Assembly: GCA_020747015.1 (NCBI GenBank)
Contig: JAGTJM010000001.1
Location: forward strand, 1,447,374-1,511,373
Source: Pyrenochaeta sp. MPI-SDFR-AT-0127
Lineage: Eukaryota; Ascomycota; Dothideomycetes; Pleosporales; Cucurbitariaceae
Direction: 5' to 3'
DNA: 64,000 nucleotides
The first letter of the stretch is position 1. Every line of letters begins with the position of its first letter. The notes beneath the pieces were generated by a model. It had not been told where the DNA came from. It did not search any database and saw nothing but the letters and a program-made list of their open reading frames with translations. Of the stretch, positions 44,208 to 55,193 are shown piece by piece. The translations under genes were made by a program, and so were the position numbers.

Positions 44208-46758
44208 CAGTGTTCGGTTTTTGACTGTCCGCCTAAACGATGCAATTAAAGTTTAGGCCTTACGCAGTGCGTGGCTAATGCACAATTATGATATGTACTA
44301 CGATTGAGCAATACTACGAGCCGCATGGAAGAATGCAGCAAGCCATCAAATTCCTCAAATACTTTCTTCTTTTTTTTACCACAGTCATTCTGGGTCTCCA
44401 TTCGTTATCACATTCTTCTATCTTTATCTCGATGCATGCTAACTCCTCTTGTATCTGCTTGTCACAAACGTGCTCCACGCTTTCTTGTGAAATTTCTGGC
44501 ACCTAAATACGCATCGAAGCTCTCATTATTGTGCAGACCAGGCATCTTGAAAGTGCTGCTGAAACTCTCAAGACTGACTTAAATCTTATATTATTTGGAA
44601 AGGAAATAGGATGTTGCCATTGAAAATGAGCTACGGCATGCGACTAAGCTGGCCAATCACCATCATATATAAGATATGCATCAACTATCAGAATGTGGCT
44701 TCTATAGCACTCACCTCACTCCATACAAGATCTACAGTGATTTGTTGCTCAGTATATCTTACTGCATCTCACACTCTGATCGCCTTGCCCTGGCCGCCGC
44801 TGAATTGTCGAACGTTCTCTTAGGTCCTCGCCAAAGGCATTTTAGCAATGAATCAGATACCTAAGCAACTCCACACTTCATATTTTCGGAAGCATTGACT
44901 TGTATGCATGCAAGCCTAAAAAGTTATACGCAGAATGCTTTGGTGTGCACCAGACACCATGATGGCGTGCGACGAGAATTTGATTTGGACAATACCAATT
45001 CGATGAAATTGAACATCAAGTAGACAACAATACTGTCCACTCAAGCAACTAACAACTACACACGGGAAGAGCGACCCCTCACAGCTCAGATACCTCAGTA
45101 ATTTGCTCAAATAGATTACGTGTGTCATCTGTCGCTTGCTTGTGAACGGCCATTTTCTGCGTCTTTATTACATATTTCTTAAACACCAACGTAAATGTGC
45201 GACTCTATTCACATACTCGTACAGGATATTCTGACTTCAGGGTTCCAATTTGTGAAATTTGCCAAGGTAGTGTTGCTCCTCTTAGTAAACATATCGCATG
45301 TTTGATCGGCCTTTTATATTTTCTTACAGTCAGTCACCATAACCGGCTGCGTTGTATTTGGCGTCTGGGCGCCATCTCTAGAGTAAATTAGCGTGGCGAA
45401 GGAGTTCGCGGTTTTTAAACAACTCTTAGGCGTAGAAATATACCTAGAGATCAGGGCAAGATGTGGCCGCTGAAGATTTCCATGCAGTGAGCTGTGTGAC
45501 AAAGACGACATTTGATATCGTAACTTCTGCGCGTGAATTCTCCAAATTGATCAAACAGAACATGTCTCAATTACTAAAATTATTTGATTGCACAGATTGT
45601 GGTCTTGAAATCCTGTTTGCGGGGTCCATGGGCGGTTAGTATTGCGGAGGAGCCTGGAGTTGCGTCCACGCCAACTATACGAACACAGGATCAGTATCCG
45701 CCCAGAAATCACCACACGTAGCCCGGCAGAGGAGTTTCATGCCAGAACTCGGGCTAACGTGATGTTGAACTCAGTAGCGATAGCGCCACCCTCATCACTC
45801 ATTACCATAAGATATAGGTGGATTTTTCCACAGTAGCAGACGATGTTCGGCTGAGTAGGAAGTTGGAGCAAATGTATTTGGAGGCTGTATGGAGCTAGAA
45901 GAAGTTTATTGGGGTTATGCAGGATAGTGAAAAAGAATGTTGTTAAAGAGTACTAGCCTGCCGTTGAAGCAGGCATTGATGGAATAGTATGTGAGTGAAA
46001 TTTTGCAAGCATAGAGAATCTCCATAGTTTCAAATGTGGGATATCAAACGTCGTGGTGTAAAATCAGCCTTACTATGCTATGATATCTCCCGTTGGCTTT
46101 CTGCGTGACAGCCAAGTTGTTTTTGGTGGAGCTAGTGTTAATCATCATGATATGAACGAATTGCGCACACTTTCGAAAAGAATCGAAATCTAGTTTCATT
46201 ATAAATCCTCAGCTATGCTTGCAATCTTACATTTGTTTCGTTTATTGGATAGATATATCCGCCGTTAAAAGGCTACGATTGAGAAAGGCCGTTGCGCGGC
46301 GCTGTTGACACTATGTGGCGAGATACGCGGCCACGGTGAGGTGAAGATGAGAGTGGCTACATTTTTTGGGCTGTAAAACAGTTTTTTTGGCGCTAGAAAG
46401 CCTAAAGTCAGGATCCTGGCGCTGCAACTTGATTTCACCTCTGTACTACCATCTGCCTGTGGCCCTCGCTCCTGGACTACCACAATGAAAGCCTGCCCGC
46501 CTCCCATTCACAAATTTATACCTCGATCGTTCAAATCTTAACCGATTTTGGGCGCGGGTTCAAACTCTCGCGTTGTATTACGCCACTCCTCCTGACCTTT
46601 ACCGACCATTGCTCACCGTGGCGCGCGACCCTTTCCCCTGCCTTCAGTTACTTTCTCCTTACTCTGGTCATCACTACGGCTCCTACATCCGATTTTTTGC
46701 CTCTACCTAAAGCTTACAGTCGCTGCGGTCAACTCACTTGTGTTGCTGCATCTTCACC
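44208..46758. other. Long gene-poor, AT-rich stretch
   Basis: 2.55 kb with no supported gene. Many stops occur in all frames. A TATATAAG lies near 44667-44674, just before a 62-codon plus-strand frame (44676-44864) that I cannot identify. The last about 200 bp are CT-rich and form the leader of the transporter gene. No exact ATCWGATAA siderophore-repressor site was seen in the 550 bp upstream of the transporter. The stretch could contain decayed genes or transposons. Confidence 0.55.
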
Positions 46759-48835
46759 ATGTCTGATGGCGATGAGAAGGCTATTCTCCCATCGCGCTAC
46801 AGTGACACCGAACGAGACGCTGGTGCACCAATTGGCTTCAAGTCATCCGGCGTCGCCCGCGTTGAGGCTATCGCAGCATCGATCAATCTCCGCAATCGTG
46901 TCTGTATCTTCATCGGAGTCTTCTTGGTAGCCTTTGCCTATGGGCTGGACGCAGTTTTGCGATTTGCATACCAGCCTAATGCTACATCAGATCTTAACGC
47001 TCACGCCCTGCTGAGTACAATCAACGTGGTCAAGGCTGTCATCGCCGTTGTTGTGCAGGTAAATATTTCATGGGCGAGAACACCCTTGCTCAAGCTGAAC
47101 AAGACCAACAGCCAGGTGCTGCCAAAGTCGCAGACATATTTGGCCGCAATGAGATTCTCTGCGTGTCTGTGGCCTTCTATGTCATAGGTACATCCTCTCC
47201 CCCGTCCTTTGACTAAACTTACACGACACAGGTACCATCATCGAAGCTTCTTGCAACAGCATCTCTACATTCGCCCTAGGAGCTGTGATGTATCAAATCG
47301 GCTACACTCTCGTTATCCTGATACTCGAAATCATCGTCGCTGACTGCACTTCTTTGAGATCGCGCGTGTACGTAGTGTTCAGGCTTACCCTACACAAACA
47401 CGAACTAAAGTTCACTAGATTGTTCAGTTACATCCCTCCTTTCTGTTACCTCATCATTCCCTGGTTCTCGCCCGAAATATCTAATACAGTTCTTGCCCTC
47501 TCAACTTGGCGCTGGGGCATAGGAATGTGGGCTATCATATACGTCATCTGTGCATTGCCTCTCTTTCTCGCTCTTTGTTGGGCCAACCGCAAGGCAAAGC
47601 AAGCCGGCCACCTCAACCAAATCAAATCTCCATATCAACAGTACGGTGGCTGGGCACTGATAAAAGTCCTATTTTGGCAACTAGATGTCATTGGTCTCTT
47701 GCTCTCAACCAGTGTGCTTGGACTCACCCTGACACCTTTGACCCTTGCCGGCGGCAAACTGCCTCAGGCACAATGGACTGAGGCAAAGATTATTGCTCCA
47801 CTAGCTGTGGGGGTTGTATCTTTACCTATTTTTGTTTGGTGGCAAACTAAAGCTCCTTTTCCCCTGGTTCCTTTTCATGTAAGACATGCATCCATCGGTT
47901 TTCAACATGTTTTAGACGAGAGCTAACCTCTCACAGCTTCTAACAGACCCTACCGTTTATGCAGCACTTGCCATCGCTTTACTTTTGAACTTTAGTAAGC
48001 ATACATAATTCCCATTTCTTGGCTTGTTGGTGTGTTGTACTAACGTGTTGCAGCATGGGCTTGTCAAGCCGACTACCTGTACTCCGTCCTCATCATTGCC
48101 TTCAATGAGAGTATCAAGTCTGCTACACGGATCGTGACCCTCTACAGCTTCGTCTCAGTAGCAACTGGTGTCTTGACGGGCCTTATCATCTATAGAGCTC
48201 GCCGTCTAAAACCGTTCATCATGCTCGGTACCTGTCTGTTCCTCGTGGCTTTTGGGCTTCTAATTCGCTATAGAGGGGGTCCCACCGACGCTAACCACGC
48301 TGGTATCATTGCTGCTCAAGTAATTCTCGGTTTCGGAGGTGGTCTGTTTCCGTACCCAGCTATGGCCAGTATCCAGGCCGCAACCAGACATGAGCATGTT
48401 GCCATTGTCACTGGCCTGTACCTTTCATGCTACAATTTTGGCTCATCGCTCGGTAATGCAGTCTCCGGCGCCATCTGGACACAGGTGCTTCCTCGGGAAC
48501 TCGAAAAGCATCTCGGTAATACAACTTTAGCGATAGAATGGTACACAAGTCCCTTTGAGAAAATCCCACACCATCCAGTCGGCACTACAGAACGCGACGC
48601 TATCATCGAGGCCTTCAAGCACGTCCAACGTCTTCTTTGCATCACAGGGGCGGGTCTTTGTGTTTTGCTTGTGTTCTTTTCTTTCGTTATTCAAAACCCA
48701 AGACTTCCCGATACACAATCGATGGAAGATGCTGACGGTGATGCTATCGAGATGACAGGCGTGTCTGATACACCGAAGGTGATAGGGAATGAGAGCACCA
48801 GATCGTGGATGTTCTGGAAAAAGCAAGTCGGCTAA
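46759..48835 (+). CDS. MFS siderophore-iron transporter (MirB/Arn type)
   Basis: A major-facilitator siderophore-iron:H+ symporter of the Arn/Sit/MirB group, importing ferric siderophores at the plasma membrane. Six exons (46759-47058, 47112-47187, 47232-47367, 47419-47878, 47937-47994, 48054-48835) give 603 aa. Family blocks include RVCIFIGVFLVAFAYGLDA, RFAYQPNATSDLNAHALLSTINVVKAVIA, KVADIFGRNEIL, DPTVYAALAIALLLNF, QADYLYSVLIIAFNESIKSA and LGFGGGLFPYPAMASIQ. All introns are 44-59 nt with good branch sites. The hydrophilic C-terminal tail is acidic. Expression is expected to be iron-repressed, from family knowledge, but no clear GATA-type operator was seen upstream. Confidence 0.93.
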
Positions 48836-49449
48836 TTCTTGGGACAATGATATGGTGAATCGTTCATGCGATGCATGGATTGTCACGGAACGACGTTGGT
48901 AGTGTGGACATGTGTCCTTGATTGTCTCCGTAGCTTCCAAGCGTCCAGTGGAGTCTCAGTGGAGTCTCAGTGGTTCAATGTGATTAGTTACAAACTGGGA
49001 ATATCCTGAGGATATGTAATCTTCCTTGCCGTAGAGTCAACCGTATATAATATGTTGAGTGAACAACTGGTGTACACATACCAACATACAAGACTGTAAC
49101 GGCGGCTAGATGAGCTATGTGTCCCCTATAGCGATATGAATTCTTGGTTCATTTTTGACCTGAGGCTTGGCAATCTCAATTGGCTAAAACGACAATCTAG
49201 CAGTACCCGCTGCTCTGATCCACGTGAAAGCCACACTTTGACAAAACTTTACTGTTCATAGAACTATGATGTGACAATGTTACAATGCATGGCTGCAGAC
49301 ATCTAACCCCACCGTAGCTGACAGCGTAATTCTATAATGTTTGGCGTTAGATGAAAATGCTCGCTCCATGTATGACTTATCATTTAACCTCTACTTCGCA
49401 ACCCTATGCCATTGTCACAGCAAATCTTCCACCACCAAAGTGATCATCT
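48836..49449. other. Intergenic spacer between convergent transporter and unknown gene
   Basis: 614 bp between 3' ends, with a short direct repeat near its start. Nothing else recognised. Confidence 0.5.
48946..48973. repeat. Tandem 11-bp repeat
   Basis: Two and a half perfect copies of CAGTGGAGTCT lie just past the siderophore transporter stop, in its probable 3' UTR. Confidence 0.9.
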
Positions 49450-51136
49450 TTACCACTCGCGTTCACGAGCAAGTATGTCCCATCCTACTAGTCTCCACAC
49501 CTCTTGTTTATACCAGTCTTTCACATTCTTGTGATCGACCTTGGCCACGTTTTGTAATGAGCTAGCACGTATTGTCGGAATCGGATTCACAAGAACGTCC
49601 ACAAACTCGTCATCGGTTTTACTTTCATACATGCAGGCGACGAGGGTCCGCTGCAGACGGTCTTTCGCAAGAGGGCTTATTCGAGTTTTGGAGGTAGCGG
49701 ACAAGTTTTTGATGCTCATTGCGCGACCCAGATGATTTCGATTCTTGCCCGTTCGAGTAGCTTGAACATTCATGTGGTTTGGTGCCAAGCCCATCGCTCT
49801 TTCAAGGATTAGGACGAGTGCCTTCATTTCGAGTCGTACGGCGAGATCCTCCAAATCTGGATTTGTAGTTTCTGTAATGTCTCGAGGTCGTGGCAGTGGG
49901 ATGATGCTGCTTTCGATAGACCTACCCCGATGCCGCCCAAACGTACAATAGTAAAGTCGTTTCCCAACTCGTTCAAGAAGAACGAAAACAAATCCATCAA
50001 AAATCTTTTGGTGTATTGAATCCGTCTTATCGAGGAAGCCAAGGAAACTGATCAGGAGATGAGCAATTGAACGGGCTGGTACCGATTCCTTGGCAAGGTT
50101 TGTAGGTACCTTTGCTTCACCATTCTTTGACACAAAGGGTTGAGACATGGCCCCTTGCGCCGTTTGCTGGGCCGATAATTCCACTGCGTTGAGTGCTGCT
50201 TTGAACATATCCGCCAATTCACATACAATGAGACTGGACAATCTTTTCTCTACATTAGACTCGGCAAGCTTCTTAGTACCAACCAGTACCGACATAAAAG
50301 CCCTCGCGCAGACGGAGATCGCGATGGTAAATTTGGATTTGTCATGATCCAGTGGTGTGACTCCCAGAGTGCCCCCTCTTTCACGTGAGAGCTGTTGGAA
50401 ATTCTGTGTGACTGCACAAATGACCTTTCCGAGCATGGAAGATGTTTGGACAAGACTAAAACAGAGTCTCTCGACATCCACGGCAGTGGCTCTGAATAAA
50501 TTGTGTGTTATAAATAGAGATTCTGTGAGACTTGCACCGTCTAGACGTAGGTGATCAGCATGGAGTGTCTAGCAGTGCAATGGTGAGTTTACCTTCTCCG
50601 AGTGTATCCAGAAAGTCCGAGTCACTCTCTATTGTGTTCCGAGTTTCAGCGATCGCCTGTTGAGCTGTTTTTCGTTGAAGTGATTTCGGTCGACGTGCAG
50701 TTTTTGCTCGTGACGTAGTTCCGACTTTACACATAGAGCTACGTGGTGACAACACACTAGTATCCGGAGCTCCACTGGGCCCATTTGCGAGGAGTTGGTT
50801 GGAACGCTCGAGCCTAATGTTAACGCTACGAAGTCGGTTGCATTCATCTTGTAACCTCGTGCACCGTTTCTGCCAGTAAGCAACAAAATCGACATGGTGG
50901 CACTGGTCTTGTGCATGGCATTGGCATTGGCATTGTCCCTGTTTGACTTGAACGCGTAGTCCGAGCACATGGTCTACCGGGATCAGCAAATGGTACTTGA
51001 TTGAGCAAGACACCTCGAGCACTGACCTCGCATCGACGTACCGGGCGGCTTGGATCGAATGACTGCGATTGCCAACGCGACCTGCGCGCAAGAAGGAACA
51101 TTAGGGGCTGACAAGGACAGTGAGGTCGGCGCCATG
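49450..51136 (-). CDS. Fungal protein of unknown function with N-terminal coiled coil
   Basis: I do not recognise a named family, though the layout matches a group of uncharacterised Pezizomycotina proteins. The last exon is 50540-49450 and the preceding one ends at 50593. The 52-nt intron joins DTLGE to DGASLTESLFITHNLFRATAVDVERLCF in phase. The N-terminal part has a short coiled coil (VDFVAYWQKRCTRLQDECNRLRSVNIRLERSNQLL). A basic Ser/Arg/Lys segment follows, then a long helical region. There is no signal peptide or membrane segment. The 5' end is uncertain: the coding frame has no ATG in this exon, so an upstream exon must be spliced in. The ATG at 51136 (MAPTSLSLSAPNV) is one candidate. 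Confidence 0.7.
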
Positions 51137-51570
51137 AGCTTCGTTGCCTTCAATAGGCAAGGAGGGTGGGATGATGGGGGAGGAGTGGTTGCGGAAGGAT
51201 GCGAGCAGTAGCTAACGGAAGACAAGAGATTTCTGGTAATGGAGCAACCCGGCGACAATGTTGCAAATCAGTCACAATGATGGACGAAGGGAGTGAAATC
51301 GCTGTGGCCTAGGGGAGAAAGACTGTGAAGCCGAGAAATAGTCATAGAAGAACTGTGGGGCTATGCAAAAGTGGGAAGGAGCGACCACACAGCAAAGTCT
51401 AACCAGCCTCTCTTTGCAGAATAATCCAACGGCCGGGGATGAGATTGCTCATGCATTTACCACGGAAACGTACATTACATGTACAGGATCTGTCAATATA
51501 TAATACAGGTGCCGGATTACCTAGAGCCATGCGTGCCTCGCTAGGAGACCAGCTACATGCTACATGTAAC
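51137..51570. other. Spacer between the unknown gene and the mL38 3' end
   Basis: 434 bp. It may include 5' exon or UTR sequence of the unknown gene. Nothing else recognised. Confidence 0.4.
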
Positions 51571-52992
51571 TTAACGCATACGTTCGGTCCGCCGCTTGTA
51601 TGGCAAAGGCTCCACACGTCTTCTCTTCAGCTCCACTCCGATTTGGTCTCCGTGGCCAGCGCGCTCTAAAACGCCCGCCATGCTCTCATCCCACTTAGTC
51701 CTGAAGAGCGTTGCACCGATTGCATTCAACTTGTGCGAATCAACGAAGCTACGCAGGTTAAACTTATTGCGTTTCGTCTTGCCAAGTTTGGTCACGTCGA
51801 GAGCCTTGGCCTCGTGTTGTTCAAGAACAAATATTGCTAAGCGATGGTATGGCGCCCCCTTGTGGGCCCATGGAGCTTTCCAGGGTAGAATAATCTTCTT
51901 TGTAGCTGCGTCCCGTGCCTTCTGGTCCTCCTGAGCAATGCGGTGAAGCGCTATTGAGGTCTGGGTAGGCGAGAGCCGGATGTTAGAAGCGATGAAGTGG
52001 CAGCGGTAGGTAAAGCTATCAGTCTCCGGCACGGGCACATCGCCGTCTACAACGACTATTGTGACAAGCTTCTCTCCAGGTGTGAAGGTCTGTACATTGA
52101 GTCGCGGCATGTTCTCACTGATTGCCGAATCAACGAAATCGCCAGGAGCGACCATTTTTCGTCCAAATCCGAGATCAATGTCTGCAGCAAGGTCGAGAGT
52201 CGGAAGAAAATCTGGAACAATGCCCAACTGATTGATGCGCTGTTCTAGGATGAGACGCTTGTATTTTCGCCATTTCTGGTCAGCAAGATAGCGGTAAATA
52301 GGCTTATTCATATCGCCTGGGAAATGGTCAGCGGGTGCCTTGAGCATGATGCAATGTAAGGTACCTTGTCCATCTTCAAACTTCCTTTTGACGACTGGAT
52401 CGTTGATGTCCGCAAGGATAACAAGCTCGTTCAGGTGATTCTTCATACTTCTGAGCCTTGCCTCTATTGCCCAATAATTGCCGCTGATAGAGCCGTCTTT
52501 CCCCAACAGATTCTTGATTCTCAGTTGCTGGGCCTCGATATCCTTGATTTTCTCTTGCCTGTCCTCTAACAGGAACTTCCTGGCCTCCTGAAAGCATTGG
52601 TACGGAAGCTGTTCAAAGGGGACTTCGGTGGCCTCATGTATGGTAGATCGACGAAGCGCAGCACGGCGACGGCGTGACCCAACAGGCTGAGTGTGCTCTC
52701 GTCGCAACAGACGGCGCTCCTGTTTCTTGTTTTCCACCATCTCAGGGTCGAGCTTGCCCCATTTCTGCATATACTCTGGAGCATCCTCGACACCTGCTTT
52801 CTGAGCCGAGTCTGTCGGAGGACGGGAAGATAAAGGCGGTGGTGGAGAGGAAGGGGACTGCGTCTGGAGCTCTTCGCGAGCGGTCGCAGAGTTTGAGAGA
52901 AGACGGCGTGTTATACCGTTTGCGCTGGGCGGTTGGCGCACACATCGCAAACATGTGGCAAATTGCCATACCGACGGCGAGACAGATGCCAT
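51571..52992 (-). CDS. MRPL35: Mitochondrial large ribosomal subunit protein mL38
   Basis: mL38 is a PEBP-fold protein of the mitochondrial large subunit (central protuberance region). The single-exon frame from the ATG at 52992 gives 473 aa. The N-terminus (MASVSPSVWQFATCLRCVRQ) is a plausible presequence, followed by a Ser/Pro-rich stretch. A basic helical region runs to about residue 230. The PEBP domain shows DIDLGFGRKMVAPGDFVDS, KLVTIVVVDGDVPVPETDSFTYRCHFIASNI, WAHKGAPYHRLAIFVLEQHE and the end RVEPLPYKRRT, all typical of mL38. The frame stays open upstream to an ATG at 53118, but that start would run into the divergent uL4m gene, so I prefer 52992. Confidence 0.93.
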   Translation of the reverse strand: MASVSPSVWQFATCLRCVRQPPSANGITRRLLSNSATAREELQTQSPSSPPPPLSSRPPTDSAQKAGVEDAPEYMQKWGKLDPEMVENKKQERRLLRREHTQPVGSRRRRAALRRSTIHEATEVPFEQLPYQCFQEARKFLLEDRQEKIKDIEAQQLRIKNLLGKDGSISGNYWAIEARLRSMKNHLNELVILADINDPVVKRKFEDGQGTLHCIMLKAPADHFPGDMNKPIYRYLADQKWRKYKRLILEQRINQLGIVPDFLPTLDLAADIDLGFGRKMVAPGDFVDSAISENMPRLNVQTFTPGEKLVTIVVVDGDVPVPETDSFTYRCHFIASNIRLSPTQTSIALHRIAQEDQKARDAATKKIILPWKAPWAHKGAPYHRLAIFVLEQHEAKALDVTKLGKTKRNKFNLRSFVDSHKLNAIGATLFRTKWDESMAGVLERAGHGDQIGVELKRRRVEPLPYKRRTERMR

Positions 52993-53135
52993 GGCAATGA
53001 ATGGCGTTGTTGGCGAATGCAGCGCGCTTTGGTGCTGTGTCGAAAATGTCGGGGAATCAAGTGCACGGCCGCGTTTCTTTTCAGCAGACCTCCGCGCGAC
53101 CTCCGCCGACCTCGACATTTCGAACTACGACCGGC
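52993..53135. promoter_or_regulatory. Bidirectional promoter mL38 / uL4m
   Basis: 143 bp between the preferred start codons of two divergent mitoribosomal genes. Both frames stay open into this interval, so longer N-termini cannot be excluded. No TATA box seen. Role inferred from geometry. Confidence 0.6.
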
Positions 53136-54911
53136 ATGGCTGCCACAAGAACATCTGTGGCAATGTGCCGCGTCACATTTCAGTTGAGAAGGCTATCGCT
53201 ACGACAAGATTCATTCCCTGCTCGCTACATGGTGAGCTATCTGCCCAATTGCCCCAATTCCTCGCCCTTATAACCCTGGCAGAAATCCCTATCTACTCGA
53301 TCTGTCCGCCCCATTTCTACCTCGACATTACCAGAAGCCTCTGTATCCTCGATAACCAACTCCTATGACAGCCATGTTCCCATCAAACCCTTCGAAGAGC
53401 AGACGGTGCTAGCGACCATCCACCGATTTCCTTCACTGGAGCCCCTCCGATTCGAAACATATCCTGCAAACCACTTGTACCTGCCAACAAGAAAAGATAT
53501 TCTGCACCGTGCCATCATATATGAGGGTGACATGACACGACTAGGCACCGCCTCGACCAAGACTAGATACGAAGTTCGGGGATCGGCGAGGAAAGTTCGG
53601 CCACAGAAGGGCTCAGGTCGTGCTCGTCTTGGGGATAAGAAGTCACCCATGCTGAGAGGCGGTGGCGTAGCGTTTGGTCCTCAGCCGCGAGACTTTTCCA
53701 CAGAACTGCAGAAGAAGGTTTACGACTTGGCATGGCGGACAGCGCTCTCCTATCGATTCCGCAAAGGCGAGCTTATCATCGTGGACAACGCCATGGAAAT
53801 CGAGAGTCCGTCCCCGCGACTGCTAGGCGACATCTTCAAGCATCATGACAAGTTGCGGGGGAAGGGCAGGAGTCTGCTGGTTACATTGGAAGAGAGGCCG
53901 CTTCTCGAGCAGGCACTCATTGAGATGGACCGCGGTGAACAAACTCTCACATGGGAAGAAGTCGATGTCAAGAACATGCTTGAACTATCGCGTGTCATCA
54001 TCGAGCGCGATGCTTTACACAACATCCTTCTCACACACCAGGAAGATCTTACACACAAAGCAATCACCCCATGGCACAAGAGTCTTATTCGCATATCTCC
54101 GCCTAAAGATCTCGAGGCTATAATAGGCTGGCAAGAGTTTCAGACTCTGGCACTGGCCGATCCCAAGGATCAAGATGCTGCCCGCGCAGATGCCTACGAG
54201 AGTGTAGCAGCAACGCGTTACGCCTACGCTGAGTCGCTTTCCACGAGCCATAAGCGTGCCGAACTGACGGCCTCGGCATACAACCTCCTCGCCGAAGCCA
54301 AGCAACTTCAATTCGCCCAGAAGACTGGTCTTGCGTTCAGTGAATACTTGCGCCTCATTGACGGCTCAGATGCTTCTGAAGTTGCATTACTTTTCCCACG
54401 TATCCAAGCCTTGAATTATCAGGTCAACATCAAGAGCGATCTTGCTGCTACTGCTGCAGAGACTTCGCGGCAACAGGGTGAAGAGCTGATGGTCGAAGTG
54501 CGGAAACTGGAGGCTCAGAAGTTGGAGGTCCAGTGTGACGCTGTACTGCTGGCTGCGCAGGTGTCTGAGCATATCGCTGAAGCCCAGTCCCTTGCGGGCG
54601 AGACTGAGGCGGCGGAGAATTCACTTACTCTTGCGAGTGGAGAACGCACAAATGTCGATACATTGGAGTTGCAGTTGCTGGAGGCCAAGCTAGATATTGC
54701 GAAGCAGAAACATTTGGTTGCAGGCCTGAAGAACGATTTTGCGGGGCAACAAAAAACGCAAGGGGAGATCAAGTATTGCACTGAGCTTGTTGAGGTCAAG
54801 CGTGGAGAAATCGAAGCTTGGGATGCGCAGATGACCGAGTTAGGGGAGGCAAGGGTAGAAATCCCGCAGTCAGAGCCTGTCGCAGAGGTTAAGAAAGACT
54901 CAGAGAGGTAG
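53136..54911 (+). CDS. YML6: Mitochondrial large ribosomal subunit protein uL4m with long C-terminal extension
   Basis: uL4m lines the mitoribosome exit tunnel. Exons 53136-53231 and 53283-54911 give 574 aa. MAATRTSVAMCRVTFQLRRLSLRQ is a presequence. The uL4 domain (about residues 85-285) is complete: RKDILHRAIIYEGDMTRLGTASTKTRYEVRGSARKVRPQKGSGRARLGDKKSPMLRGGGVAFGP, then YDLAWRTALSYRFRKGELIIVD. The frame then continues without a stop or visible intron for about 285 more residues. This extension is Ala/Glu/Leu/Gln-rich and mostly helical, with heptad-like runs such as LELQLLEAKLDIAKQKHLVAGLKNDF. Common fungal uL4m is near 300 aa, so the extension roughly doubles it. It could be a lineage-specific extension or a fusion; an unseen intron or sequencing indel is less likely. 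Confidence 0.92.
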
Positions 54912-55193
54912 AAGGCCATACGGAGGCATATTTCAGTGTGAGGTTATTGTACAATACAGGTATAAACGTTCTAGATAGTCGAGTCTGTATGATACTAGCT
55001 CCCACTGCGATGGGCATCGTGTTGTTCTCTGTTTTACAGTATGCTACAAGATGAAGCGCGCCGTCCAGAACGTGCATCTTCATTTTTGCCTCGTCCCGGC
55101 ATTCGTCTCTTCATCCACTCACCTTGCATCTGGGAGATCACCGCGACACGACGAATTTGCTGTAGTGCATGAACGATTTGGCTAGAGTATGCT

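Noticed and set aside
46540..46590. tRNA B-box-like GGGTTCAAACTC
   Set aside because: The flanking bases do not form a T-stem, and no A box or acceptor stem was found.
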